Positions 43,225-51,306 of a DNA stretch of 64,000 bases are shown one piece after another (positions within the stretch are counted from its first letter, which is position 1; each line of letters begins with the position of its first letter). The notes under the pieces were generated by a model, which saw nothing but the letters and a program-made list of their open reading frames with translations, made no database searches and was not told where the DNA came from. The stretch comes from Phormidium ambiguum IAM M-71 (GTDB taxonomy: Bacteria > Cyanobacteriota > Cyanobacteriia > Cyanobacteriales > Aerosakkonemataceae). Location of the stretch: NCBI RefSeq assembly GCF_001904725.1, contig NZ_MRCE01000031.1, positions 1-64,000 on the forward strand, read 5' to 3'. Position numbers and translations under genes: made by a program.

Positions 43225-45117
43225 CTACCTCTTTTTGCCTTCTACCTTCTGCCCTCTGCCTTCTTCGATCGCATCGTCTTTTTCTGGTAAAAACCCACCT
43301 GCTTGCATTTGCCATAGCCTGTAGTAAGCGCCTCTTTGTGCTAGCAGTTTGGCGTGGGTGCCATCTTCGATAATGGAACCTTGATCGAATACTAAAATTC
43401 GATCGAGATGTGAAATTGTAGATAATCGATGAGCTACCACAATCACAGTCTTTCCATTCATTACTAAATCTAGGGTATCTTGGATAGCTTTTTCGGTAAT
43501 AGAATCAAGACTGGAAGTAGCTTCATCCAGTATTAAAATTGGTGCATCTTTGAGGATAACTCGTGCGATCGCAATCCGCTGTCTCTGCCCCCCAGAAAGT
43601 TTCACACCACGTTCCCCCACTAGAGAATCATATCCCTCCTTTGTTCGGATAATAAATTCGTGAGCATGAGCTTTCCGCGATGCCTCGAACACTTCTTCAT
43701 CAGTTGCATCTAATCGACCATAACGAATATTTTCTAATAATGTTCGATGGAACAGCGAGGGATCTTGAGGAATCAGGCTAATTTGAGCGTGTAGAGCATC
43801 CTGAGTCATATCACGGATATCTACCCCATCAATTAAAATCTGTCCAGATTGGGCATCGAACAATCGCAAAATCAGATTGACAAAAGTTGATTTTCCCGAA
43901 CCAGAAAAACCCACCAATCCGACTCTTTCTCCTGGTTGAATGGTGACAGAAAGATTGTTGAAAACTGTCTTCCCAGAGTAGTAACTGAAATTTACGTCAA
44001 GAAATTCGATTTTACCTTGAGTTATTGAGGGTGCGATCGCATTTTCCCGATCGATTAATTCGTGGGGTTGCACGATCGTACCAACTCCATTACTCACATT
44101 TCCAATATGTTCAAAAAATTCCAGAAATCGTTTACTTAAATTACGAGCTTCACTGATAATTAACAGCGACAAACTAGTTGCTACCACAAAGTCAGCAGCA
44201 CTAATCTTTCCCTGACTCCAAAGGAAAAGGGAATAAAAAAGAGTGCCAATTTTCAGAATAGCTGCTGAGATAAACTGAAACCAGCGAATTCGCTCCGAGT
44301 ACCAATTAGACTTCCTTACCTGTTTAAGTTCATACTTTAATCGCTCATTTAAATAATGTTTTTCAAAGCCCAAACGAGCGAATAATTTGGTACTAACAAG
44401 ATTCGTCACTGAATCAACAATAATACCAGTTGTATCACTTCTAGCAGCTGCGGCTCTCCTGGCATGAATTCGAGAACGAGTTGCCAACCAAAAAGAAATA
44501 CTAATAAACAAAACTGCCCAAGTTCCCACAAAAGCAGCTAGTGGTGGGTAGGCACGATATAGTAATGCTGTAGAAACAATATAAACGATAATTACGGGCA
44601 TAAATTCAGTAATTAACATTGACATTGTTTGAGTCACACCGAGCGAAGTTTCACTAATCCGATGTGCCAATGCTCCAGCAAAACTGCTGCTTAAATAACG
44701 GTGGGAATGTTGTTGCAAGTAAGCATACAAAGCTCTAACAATATATTGCCGATGAATGGGATGACGAAGAGTTTGTAACATTCCGCCTACACGCCCAAAA
44801 ATTACTTCACCGACGCTCAAAGCTGCAAACAACATCAAGGGTTGTTTTACCGTTTCAAAAATTAGCTTGCTATCATCTGTAGAGCGGGTAACACTACGAA
44901 TAATTTCACCGATCGCATAAGGTAGCATAATCCCACAAGTGGCGTGCAATATCTCCAGAAAGATCATTGCTACATACCACCAGCGAAATTTATTCACAAA
45001 GTAGAAAATGAACCAGAATGCAGTTGTGGGCAAAGCAGGTGCTTCGGGAGCCCGTTGAAAAGGTTGAGATGAATGAGGTTTTTTGATGAAAAAACGGCGT
45101 TTATCGCGTCGGATCAC
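43225..45117 (-). CDS. ABC exporter, fused membrane and ATPase domains
   Basis: 630-residue half-transporter of the MsbA/MDR type: six-helix membrane domain (about 35-340), then an ATPase domain with Walker A GFSGSGKST near 410, signature [15 protein letters not shown] near 510 and Walker B ILILDEATSSLDS. The start is GTG with a good ribosome-binding site (AGGAGA). It probably works as a homodimer exporting a hydrophobic compound; the substrate is not readable. It sits upstream of tauD on the same strand but 300 bp away. The basic N-terminus (MIRRDKRRFFIKK) is longer than usual. Confidence 0.9.
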   Translation of the reverse strand: MIRRDKRRFFIKKPHSSQPFQRAPEAPALPTTAFWFIFYFVNKFRWWYVAMIFLEILHATCGIMLPYAIGEIIRSVTRSTDDSKLIFETVKQPLMLFAALSVGEVIFGRVGGMLQTLRHPIHRQYIVRALYAYLQQHSHRYLSSSFAGALAHRISETSLGVTQTMSMLITEFMPVIIVYIVSTALLYRAYPPLAAFVGTWAVLFISISFWLATRSRIHARRAAAARSDTTGIIVDSVTNLVSTKLFARLGFEKHYLNERLKYELKQVRKSNWYSERIRWFQFISAAILKIGTLFYSLFLWSQGKISAADFVVATSLSLLIISEARNLSKRFLEFFEHIGNVSNGVGTIVQPHELIDRENAIAPSITQGKIEFLDVNFSYYSGKTVFNNLSVTIQPGERVGLVGFSGSGKSTFVNLILRLFDAQSGQILIDGVDIRDMTQDALHAQISLIPQDPSLFHRTLLENIRYGRLDATDEEVFEASRKAHAHEFIIRTKEGYDSLVGERGVKLSGGQRQRIAIARVILKDAPILILDEATSSLDSITEKAIQDTLDLVMNGKTVIVVAHRLSTISHLDRILVFDQGSIIEDGTHAKLLAQRGAYYRLWQMQAGGFLPEKDDAIEEGRGQKVEGKKR

Positions 45118-45253
45118 TTCAGTTTCTCCTAATATACGAATAGATGGCTGGCTCGGCTATTCGATAAGGTTGAATCTGTAATTCAAAGTTATTTGTATGA
45201 TATTGCTGTGATTTTGGGTATGTTTGTTTTATCAGCACATTTACCAAGACATT

Positions 45254-45742
45254 ATGAGAGTACAGAAGAATATCCTTACTGATGACGAACTGATTGAGGA
45301 AATCAAAAAATGTTGGAAACCGCTAGATTGTAGAGCAGGTCGTTTAGTCCAACGTTTTGATGGTGTTTGGCATTTCAGTGTTGCCTTATCAGAGACTTTT
45401 GCAATTTCTTGGGGGCCGATCGAAGCATTACAACTCCATGACATAGGTTCTCTTAGAGTACATAGTCTAGGCTCTGAGTTCACAGATGCAGTGAAGGTTC
45501 CATACTTAAGCAAAAATGAAATTCTAAAGAACCTGATTGCATCAGTCCCAGCATTTCATTACAAATGGAAGTATGGTTTTCAAGGATGGAATTGTGAACA
45601 TTGGGCACGTTTAGCTGTAAGTGGACAACCCATTTCATATCAAGTCAAAGAGCAAGGATTTGGCATCTTTGACTTATTTGGAGTCTTGCACTTTAGAGGT
45701 GAGGCAATCGAGCATCTAAACAAACATAAACTATCTTCCTAA
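45254..45742 (+). CDS. LRAT-like / NlpC-P60 superfamily protein (tentative)
   Basis: 162 residues from the ATG at 45254; a TTG at 45224 would add ten residues. The segment GWNCEHWARLAVSG resembles the NCEHF catalytic motif of lecithin:retinol acyltransferase-like proteins, and an earlier histidine (GVWHFSVAL) could complete the Cys-His pair in the circularly permuted papain fold. No signal or membrane segment. Such proteins act as acyltransferases or thiol hydrolases. The link to the surrounding sulfur genes is unclear. It overlaps the end of the convergent AKR gene by 4 bp. Confidence 0.45.
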   Translation: MRVQKNILTDDELIEEIKKCWKPLDCRAGRLVQRFDGVWHFSVALSETFAISWGPIEALQLHDIGSLRVHSLGSEFTDAVKVPYLSKNEILKNLIASVPAFHYKWKYGFQGWNCEHWARLAVSGQPISYQVKEQGFGIFDLFGVLHFRGEAIEHLNKHKLSS

Positions 45743-46737
45743 CGTACAGCATCCCCCTTACGATATTCAGCAGTAATATCATCAAGTTTTTGTTTCAAAC
45801 TATCATCGAGATTAACTTTGATCGCTCTCAAACTATCTATTAATTGTTCTGGACGACTAGCACCAATAATCGGAGCAGTAATAATTGGATTTGCTAGCAC
45901 CCAAGCGAGCGAAAGAGTTGTCAACGATAATCCAGCAGCATCAGCAACGGTGCGTAACTCTTCCACTGTATCGAATTCTCGATCGTGCCAGTAGCGTTTC
46001 TGATAGATTTCAGCGGCAGTACCCAGAGTAAATCGGGTGCCATCGCTAGGGTTATCGGCACGATTATGTTTGCCCGTCAACAAGCCGCCTGCTAAAGGAT
46101 TGTAAGGAATCACTCCCAATCCTTCCTCTTTCGCTAGAGGTAGAAGTTCTCGCTCAATTTCGCGGAATAGCAGATTATACCGGGGTTGAATCGAGACAAA
46201 GCGCGTTAGATTGCGAACATCAGCACGTCCCAAGGCTCGACTAAGACGATACGCCAGGAAATTTGATAGGCCAATGTAACGAACTTTACCAGCTTTAACG
46301 ATCGCATCCAATGCTTCCAATGTCTCATCCAAAGGAGTTGAAGCATCATCGGAGTGCAACTGGTACAAATCTACGTAATCAGTTTGTAGTCTTCGCAGGG
46401 AAGCATCGATCGCATCTAGAATATGTTTGCGCGAAGCACCCTGATCCCAAGGTGAAGGGCCTACATTACCAACACACTTAGTTGCCAGAATAAACTGTTC
46501 CCGTTTACCTTTCAACCAGCGCCCAATAATTTCTTCAGTGCGTCCCGCTGTTGCCAGTCCACCTCCCAAAGGATAAACATCAGCAGTATCCAGAAAGTTA
46601 ATTCCGGCATCAGCAGCACTATCAAGGATTTGTCTGGATGTTTCTTCATCAGACTGTAACCCAAAGGTCATTGTACCGAGAACGAAACGCGAAACCGTCA
46701 ATCCAGTTTGACCGAGTTTTGTAGTAGGTAATGTCAT
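45739..46737 (-). CDS. Aldo/keto reductase, second copy
   Basis: 332 residues with the AKR barrel: FLDTADVYPLGGG (about 49-61), ATKCVGNVGPSPWD (catalytic Lys), DLYQLHSDD (catalytic His) and the NADPH site APIIGASRPEQLIDSL at the end. It is only moderately similar to the copy at 41 kb. Probably the last gene of a minus-strand set with the DszA-like monooxygenase and the amidohydrolase; it would reduce a carbonyl product. Starts 97 bp after the amidohydrolase, with a hairpin in between. Confidence 0.9.
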   Translation of the reverse strand: MTLPTTKLGQTGLTVSRFVLGTMTFGLQSDEETSRQILDSAADAGINFLDTADVYPLGGGLATAGRTEEIIGRWLKGKREQFILATKCVGNVGPSPWDQGASRKHILDAIDASLRRLQTDYVDLYQLHSDDASTPLDETLEALDAIVKAGKVRYIGLSNFLAYRLSRALGRADVRNLTRFVSIQPRYNLLFREIERELLPLAKEEGLGVIPYNPLAGGLLTGKHNRADNPSDGTRFTLGTAAEIYQKRYWHDREFDTVEELRTVADAAGLSLTTLSLAWVLANPIITAPIIGASRPEQLIDSLRAIKVNLDDSLKQKLDDITAEYRKGDAVR

Positions 46738-46782
46738 AAATTAGCGATCGAACAAGCCATAAAGAAAATAAATTCAGGTTTT

Positions 46783-46815
46783 AGATCCCCGAATTCTTGA
46801 ATAATTCGGGGATCT
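46783..46815. repeat. Hairpin within the monooxygenase-amidohydrolase-AKR set
   Basis: Perfect 13-bp arms AGATCCCCGAATT / AATTCGGGGATCT with a 7-nt loop, between amidohydrolase and AKR. No U-run, so it may be a repeat or an mRNA-stabilising element rather than a terminator. Confidence 0.6.
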
Positions 46816-46834
46816 GGGGGCAGCAGTAACTTGC

Positions 46835-48349
46835 TTAAACTGTTGCTAAGGTCTTACTAACTTTGGATTCGATCGCAGTACCCTTGAAGAAATTCGGGTT
46901 AGCTTGAGTGTAGAGTTTGTAAGGATTCTCGAAGACGTAAGCTTTAAAGTCAGCCTCGGAAATCACACCTTCTTCCACCAGTTCCCAGCTTTCTGCTAGA
47001 GGTTGAGTAATATCGGGTACATCCCAGTGACCGACATCTGAAGAGTAAATCGCGTTGATTTTGACTCCTAATGGATTAGCTTTGTCATTGAATGCAGCAG
47101 CGATCGTGCGATCGTCCGACTCAGATCCAAAGAAGAAGTTGTCCACCCAGCGATCGCGTATATCTTCAATAGTTTCAATTCCAGCAGCGGCGAAATCTTC
47201 TAATTCGCTACCCACAGGTTGACGGCTGTAACGAGTGAAGGAAGCACCCAGAACGGATTCTACTAATTCCTCTTTACTCAGAGAGTATCCTTTAGTAACA
47301 TCGCCACCGAAGCGTTCAAACAACTCGTACAACTCGTTAGCATTTGTCAGTTCTGGATTGTAGTTTTGCAGTGCTTTGAGGTTGCGCTTGGAAAAGCGAT
47401 CGACCAAATGAATGTAAACATGAGCACCCCAATCTGCGCCACCTTCCAACATCGCAACGCGCAACTGTGGGAAGCGTCGAGTTACACCACCAAAGAACAA
47501 GGCTTTAGCAAATGCTTGCGATCCATCGGCAAAGTGACCGATGTGATTATTCATGTAGTTACTGATGGAAGAGCGTCCCGTCCAGCCTTGACTACCGTAG
47601 TGAGTAGTAACAGGCACACCTAATTCCACAACTTTTTCCCAGAAAGGATCGTAATCGTATTCGCTATCCAATCCGAAAAAGTCAATGTAGTAAGCATACT
47701 TGGCGATTTCTGGGTATCGATCGGCTGGGTATTTATCTGCGATCGCCTTAATCGGTCGCTTCACCCCACCGGGAATATTTATTACCTTCAATCCCAGCGT
47801 TTTTACGGCAAACTCTAAGTCTTCAATGGCTTCCTGGGGGGTAGTCATAGTGATGCCTGCAACGGGGGTGAGGCGATCGCTATACTTACGATAAATATCC
47901 GCATGATAGTGATTGATCGCCCGTTGCAATGCCTGACGATTTTCCGGCTTAGCTCCCCCTGCTGCTAGTGCGTTGTTGGGAAACAATACCGAATAGTCTG
48001 AACCTTGCTCCGCCTGCCGTTCGTAAAGCAATTCCGGTAAAGTGTAAGTAGCCAAATCCAGCGTGTTACGAGTGACTCTTGCCCACCAAGGTGCTCTTAA
48101 ACTGCGATAATACTGCCGTTCTTCTGGCGTTTGTTGATACCAATCTTTCCCATCAACCTTGGAATTCAAACGGTAAGTTTCCGCTTTACGTAATTCGTCT
48201 ACCAGTTGTGCGCCACCATAAGTAGCAATGTAATCCTCAAAAGCTGGAGTGAAATCATTGGTATGCACATCGGTATCAATCACTGGATAACCCAGCTGAG
48301 CACGGATTGCAGCAGAACGCGAAGTCTTCAAACGGCTAAATTCAACCAT
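46835..48349 (-). CDS. Amidohydrolase-2-family metal-dependent hydrolase/decarboxylase
   Basis: 504 residues, longer than the ~300-400 of most members. Metal-site elements: VIDTDVHTND near the start (D-x-H type), TTHYGSQG (His on strand 5) near 250, the AMLEGGADWGAHVYIHL block and a late YSSDVGHWD (Asp on strand 8). These fit the amidohydrolase_2 group with ACMSD-like decarboxylases and hydrolases of aromatic degradation. A strong ribosome-binding site (GAGGAAA) is present. Cytoplasmic. It follows the DszA/NtaA-type monooxygenase by 146 bp and probably acts on its product. Confidence 0.85.
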   Translation of the reverse strand: MVEFSRLKTSRSAAIRAQLGYPVIDTDVHTNDFTPAFEDYIATYGGAQLVDELRKAETYRLNSKVDGKDWYQQTPEERQYYRSLRAPWWARVTRNTLDLATYTLPELLYERQAEQGSDYSVLFPNNALAAGGAKPENRQALQRAINHYHADIYRKYSDRLTPVAGITMTTPQEAIEDLEFAVKTLGLKVINIPGGVKRPIKAIADKYPADRYPEIAKYAYYIDFFGLDSEYDYDPFWEKVVELGVPVTTHYGSQGWTGRSSISNYMNNHIGHFADGSQAFAKALFFGGVTRRFPQLRVAMLEGGADWGAHVYIHLVDRFSKRNLKALQNYNPELTNANELYELFERFGGDVTKGYSLSKEELVESVLGASFTRYSRQPVGSELEDFAAAGIETIEDIRDRWVDNFFFGSESDDRTIAAAFNDKANPLGVKINAIYSSDVGHWDVPDITQPLAESWELVEEGVISEADFKAYVFENPYKLYTQANPNFFKGTAIESKVSKTLATV

Positions 48350-48495
48350 GATAATTTCCTCAAAAAATTAGAGTGTTTACAAAATAGGGATTAGGTACTG
48401 GGTACTAGGGACTGGGAATTATGGAAAGGCAGAAGGCAGAAGTTAAAAATTCCCCTTGTCTCCTTGTCCCCTTATCCCCTTGTCCCCCCTGCTCC

Positions 48496-49860
48496 TTAAG
48501 CCACAACCAATCGTTCTTCCTTTCGTTTGGCAGCGAGACGATTGACGGGACGACGCAAACCCAAGTTTTCCCGTAAAGTTCTGCCCTCATATTCGGTACG
48601 GAACAGTCCACGTTTCTGCAAAATGGGAACCACCAAATTGACAAAATCATCTAATCCCGTTGGCAGGATTGGTGGCATGATATTGAATCCATCAGCTGCA
48701 TCATTGTTAAACCATTCTTCTAATTGGTCAGCAATGCTTTCAGGTGTTCCTAAAATGGTGCGATGACCGCGTGCAGTGGAGAGCGAGAGATATAACTGGC
48801 CTAGTGTGAGATTGCCACGAGTTGCTAAGTCTTTAACCAGTTTCAGCCGACTTTTGTTAGTGTTGGTGTCGCTCGGCAGTTCGGGAGCCAGATCATCCAA
48901 AGAATATTTTGAGAGATCTACTCCTTTGTAGTATTGCTTGAGTATGCTCCAAGCAACTTCGGGATGAATCAAAGATTGCAGAAACTCGTATTTTTCCTGT
49001 GCTTCGGCTTCTGTGCGCCCAATAATGGGAAATGCTCCGGGCATGATTTTTAGGTCGTCGGGCGATCGACCATATTTTGCTAACCTACCTTTAAGGTCGG
49101 CATAAAATTCTTGAGCATCTTCGAGCGTTTGATTAGCAGTAAAAATCACCTCAGCCGTTCTTGCAGCTAAGTCCCGTCCCGCTTCGGAAGCTCCCGCCTG
49201 TACAATCACTGGATAACCTTGAATTGGGCGACCAACATTTAATGGCCCTTTTACCGAGAAATATTTGCCTTTGTGGTTGAGAATGTGGAGTTTTTCTCGA
49301 TCGAAGTAGATTCCTGATTCCCTATCCCGAATAAAAGCATCATCTTCCCAACTATCCCACAATCCTTTCACCACTTCCACAAATTCTTCGGCTCGTTCAT
49401 ACCGCTGGCTGTGATCGGGGTGATGCTCAAGTCCAAAGTTCTGAGCAGCATTTTCGTTGCCTGTGGTGACAACGTTCCATGCCGATCGACCTTTGCTTAA
49501 GTGATCCAAGGAAGCAAACTTTCGCGCCAGGGTATAAGGGTCTTCGTAGGTAGTCGAAGCAGTGGAAACAAAGCCAATGTTTTGCGTCACAGCAGATAGG
49601 GCGGAAAATAGCGTAACTGGCTCAAAATGGACGATTTTACCATTGCGGCTTTGCGTTTCTGGCGTACCTCCCCAAACACCAGGACTATCTGCCAGAAAAA
49701 CGGCATCAAATAATCCTCGTTCTGCTGTCTGGGTAATCTCCTTATAATGCTCGAAATTTAATCCCGCATCAATCTGTGCATCAGGGTGCCGCCAAGCAGA
49801 AACATGATGTCCTGTGGCTTGAATGAATGCACCTAAACGAAACTTGCGTGTTGTAGTCAT
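48496..49860 (-). CDS. NtaA/SnaA/DszA-family FMN-dependent monooxygenase
   Basis: 454 residues from the ATG at 49860 (MTTTRKFRLGAFIQATGHH); an upstream ATG at 49926 adds a non-family tail. The bacterial-luciferase-like barrel of the NtaA/DszA group shows ADSPGVWGGTPETQSRNGKI, FEPVTLFSALSAVTQNIGFV, STASTTYEDPYTLARKFASL and SKGRSAWNVVTTGNENAAQN. It uses FMNH2 from a partner reductase, possibly SsuE or the nitroreductase here. Members split dibenzothiophene sulfone, nitrilotriacetate or related compounds. Upstream lie both the GTTAGA palindrome and motif site 11. Confidence 0.9.
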   Translation of the reverse strand: MTTTRKFRLGAFIQATGHHVSAWRHPDAQIDAGLNFEHYKEITQTAERGLFDAVFLADSPGVWGGTPETQSRNGKIVHFEPVTLFSALSAVTQNIGFVSTASTTYEDPYTLARKFASLDHLSKGRSAWNVVTTGNENAAQNFGLEHHPDHSQRYERAEEFVEVVKGLWDSWEDDAFIRDRESGIYFDREKLHILNHKGKYFSVKGPLNVGRPIQGYPVIVQAGASEAGRDLAARTAEVIFTANQTLEDAQEFYADLKGRLAKYGRSPDDLKIMPGAFPIIGRTEAEAQEKYEFLQSLIHPEVAWSILKQYYKGVDLSKYSLDDLAPELPSDTNTNKSRLKLVKDLATRGNLTLGQLYLSLSTARGHRTILGTPESIADQLEEWFNNDAADGFNIMPPILPTGLDDFVNLVVPILQKRGLFRTEYEGRTLRENLGLRRPVNRLAAKRKEERLVVA

Positions 49861-50046
49861 GTTTTTCTTTTCTAATGTGCGTTCCGCCAAGGCGCTATAC
49901 GTCAATGGCTTTTCATGCAACATCATGATGATTTGACCGTTACGACAGCAGTTGCTAATTCCTAACTCTGGTTCAAATCTATGCTTTTGCTCTTGTAGAC
50001 ACGGAAATTAGGGACTTACAAAACACATTACTACTATACACTAACT

Positions 50047-50061
50047 GTTAGATTTTCTAAC
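50047..50061. promoter_or_regulatory. Palindrome GTTAGA-TTT-TCTAAC upstream of the DszA-like gene
   Basis: Same 6+6 bp arms and 3-bp spacer as at 43096 and 61613. It is 186 bp upstream of the monooxygenase ATG at 49860, almost the distance found for tauD (175 bp). Confidence 0.55.
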
Positions 50062-50151
50062 ATTAAGTTTTACAAACTATATAACCTCTGAATTCTTGCT
50101 TTCTCATGGTAAATGTGTCAAACTCTTGGTTAACTATAGTACTGTAGCTTG

Positions 50152-50169
50152 ACCGACATATCGTAGATT
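50152..50169 (+). promoter_or_regulatory. Shared sulfur-island motif, site 11
   Basis: Reads ACCGACATATCGTAGATT in the divergent region between the monooxygenase and the FGE-sulfatase operon, 38 bp before the 50208 start. Flank TGTAGCTTG matches site 10. Confidence 0.5.
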
Positions 50170-50207
50170 ATATCCTGACTATCTAGAAAAAAATTCAAAA
50201 CTTAGTA

Positions 50208-51293
50208 TTGATGTACTTGTCCGATAAACATTACCAGTCCCGTAGGACAGGCAAGATGCCTGTCATCCTCAGTACCCAATACCTAAAACCAAGGAGAAAA
50301 ACTTTTCATCTGATAATGGCTTTATTCCTATGTCTAATCATCTTTACTAAGCTGCTGAATTTTTCAGGTGTAGCGTGGGCAGCAAACCTCTGTCCGCCTG
50401 AAATGGTTTTGATTCCAGGCGGTAGTTTTCAAATTGGCTCTGATGACCCTAGATTTGAGGAAGAGCGAAAGGCTACAGATGTTAGTGTCGATCGCTTTTG
50501 CATCGATCGAACCGAAGTCACCAACGCCCAATTTGCCGAATTTGTTGCGGCTACTGGATATGTCACTATTGCCGAACGTCCCCTTTCCAAAGAACAGTTC
50601 CCCGACTTACCAGAGGAACAGAGATTACCAGGTTCTTTAGTGTTTCAAATGGCAAAACCTGGAGTAAAGTCTGTTCCTGTCCTAAGTTGGTGGCATTGGA
50701 CAGTTGGGGCAAACTGGAAACATCCGTTTGGACTGGATAGTGCAATCGCAGGTAAAGAGAATTATCCCGTTGTCCATGTAGCTTACGAAGATGCTGTTGC
50801 CTACGCGAAATGGGCCGGAAAGTCGCTCCCAACAGAAGCACAGTGGGAATACGCAGCACGGGGAGGCTTAAATGGAGCAACTTACGCTTGGGGCGATCGA
50901 TATTTAGCGACAAAAGCCAATACCTGGCAAGGGATTTTCCCCTTTTTCAACACCAAAGCAGATGGACATATTGGCATTGCTCCCGTTGGCTCGTTTGAAC
51001 CGAACGGCTACGGACTTTACGATATGACAGGGAATGTGTGGGAATGGACTTCCGATTGGTATCACGTCGGACACAGCAACAAATCCCACCAAAGCAATCC
51101 CACAGGCCCTACACAAGCAGAAAGTTTTGACCCCAAAAAACCTGAAGAATCGGCTTTGCGCGTGATTAAAGGCGGTTCTTACCTTTGTGCGCCTAATTAT
51201 TGTAGTCGCTTCCGTCCGGCAGCACGGGAGTCAGAAGCTCCTGATACCGGGACAACCCATATCGGGTTTCGCTTAGTGAAGAATTTGACGTGA
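50208..51293 (+). CDS. Formylglycine-generating enzyme family protein, exported
   Basis: Converts the active-site Cys of sulfatases to formylglycine. The active cysteines C327 and C332 are present in KGGSYLCAPNYCSRFRPAAR, spaced as in aerobic copper-dependent FGE; the FGE fold runs from about 65 (MVLIPGGSFQIGSDDP) to the end, with NVWEWTSDWY near 276-285. A hydrophobic segment (LIMALFLCLIIFTKLL, 35-50) and AWA at 56-58 look like a signal peptide or anchor, so it acts outside the cytoplasm. The start is uncertain: ATG 50208 or ATG 50316; a GACAGGCAAGATGCCTGTC repeat lies in the first codons. The arylsulfatase follows after 13 bp. Confidence 0.9.
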   Translation: MMYLSDKHYQSRRTGKMPVILSTQYLKPRRKTFHLIMALFLCLIIFTKLLNFSGVAWAANLCPPEMVLIPGGSFQIGSDDPRFEEERKATDVSVDRFCIDRTEVTNAQFAEFVAATGYVTIAERPLSKEQFPDLPEEQRLPGSLVFQMAKPGVKSVPVLSWWHWTVGANWKHPFGLDSAIAGKENYPVVHVAYEDAVAYAKWAGKSLPTEAQWEYAARGGLNGATYAWGDRYLATKANTWQGIFPFFNTKADGHIGIAPVGSFEPNGYGLYDMTGNVWEWTSDWYHVGHSNKSHQSNPTGPTQAESFDPKKPEESALRVIKGGSYLCAPNYCSRFRPAARESEAPDTGTTHIGFRLVKNLT

Positions 51294-51306
51294 GGAGAAA
51301 TGAATT

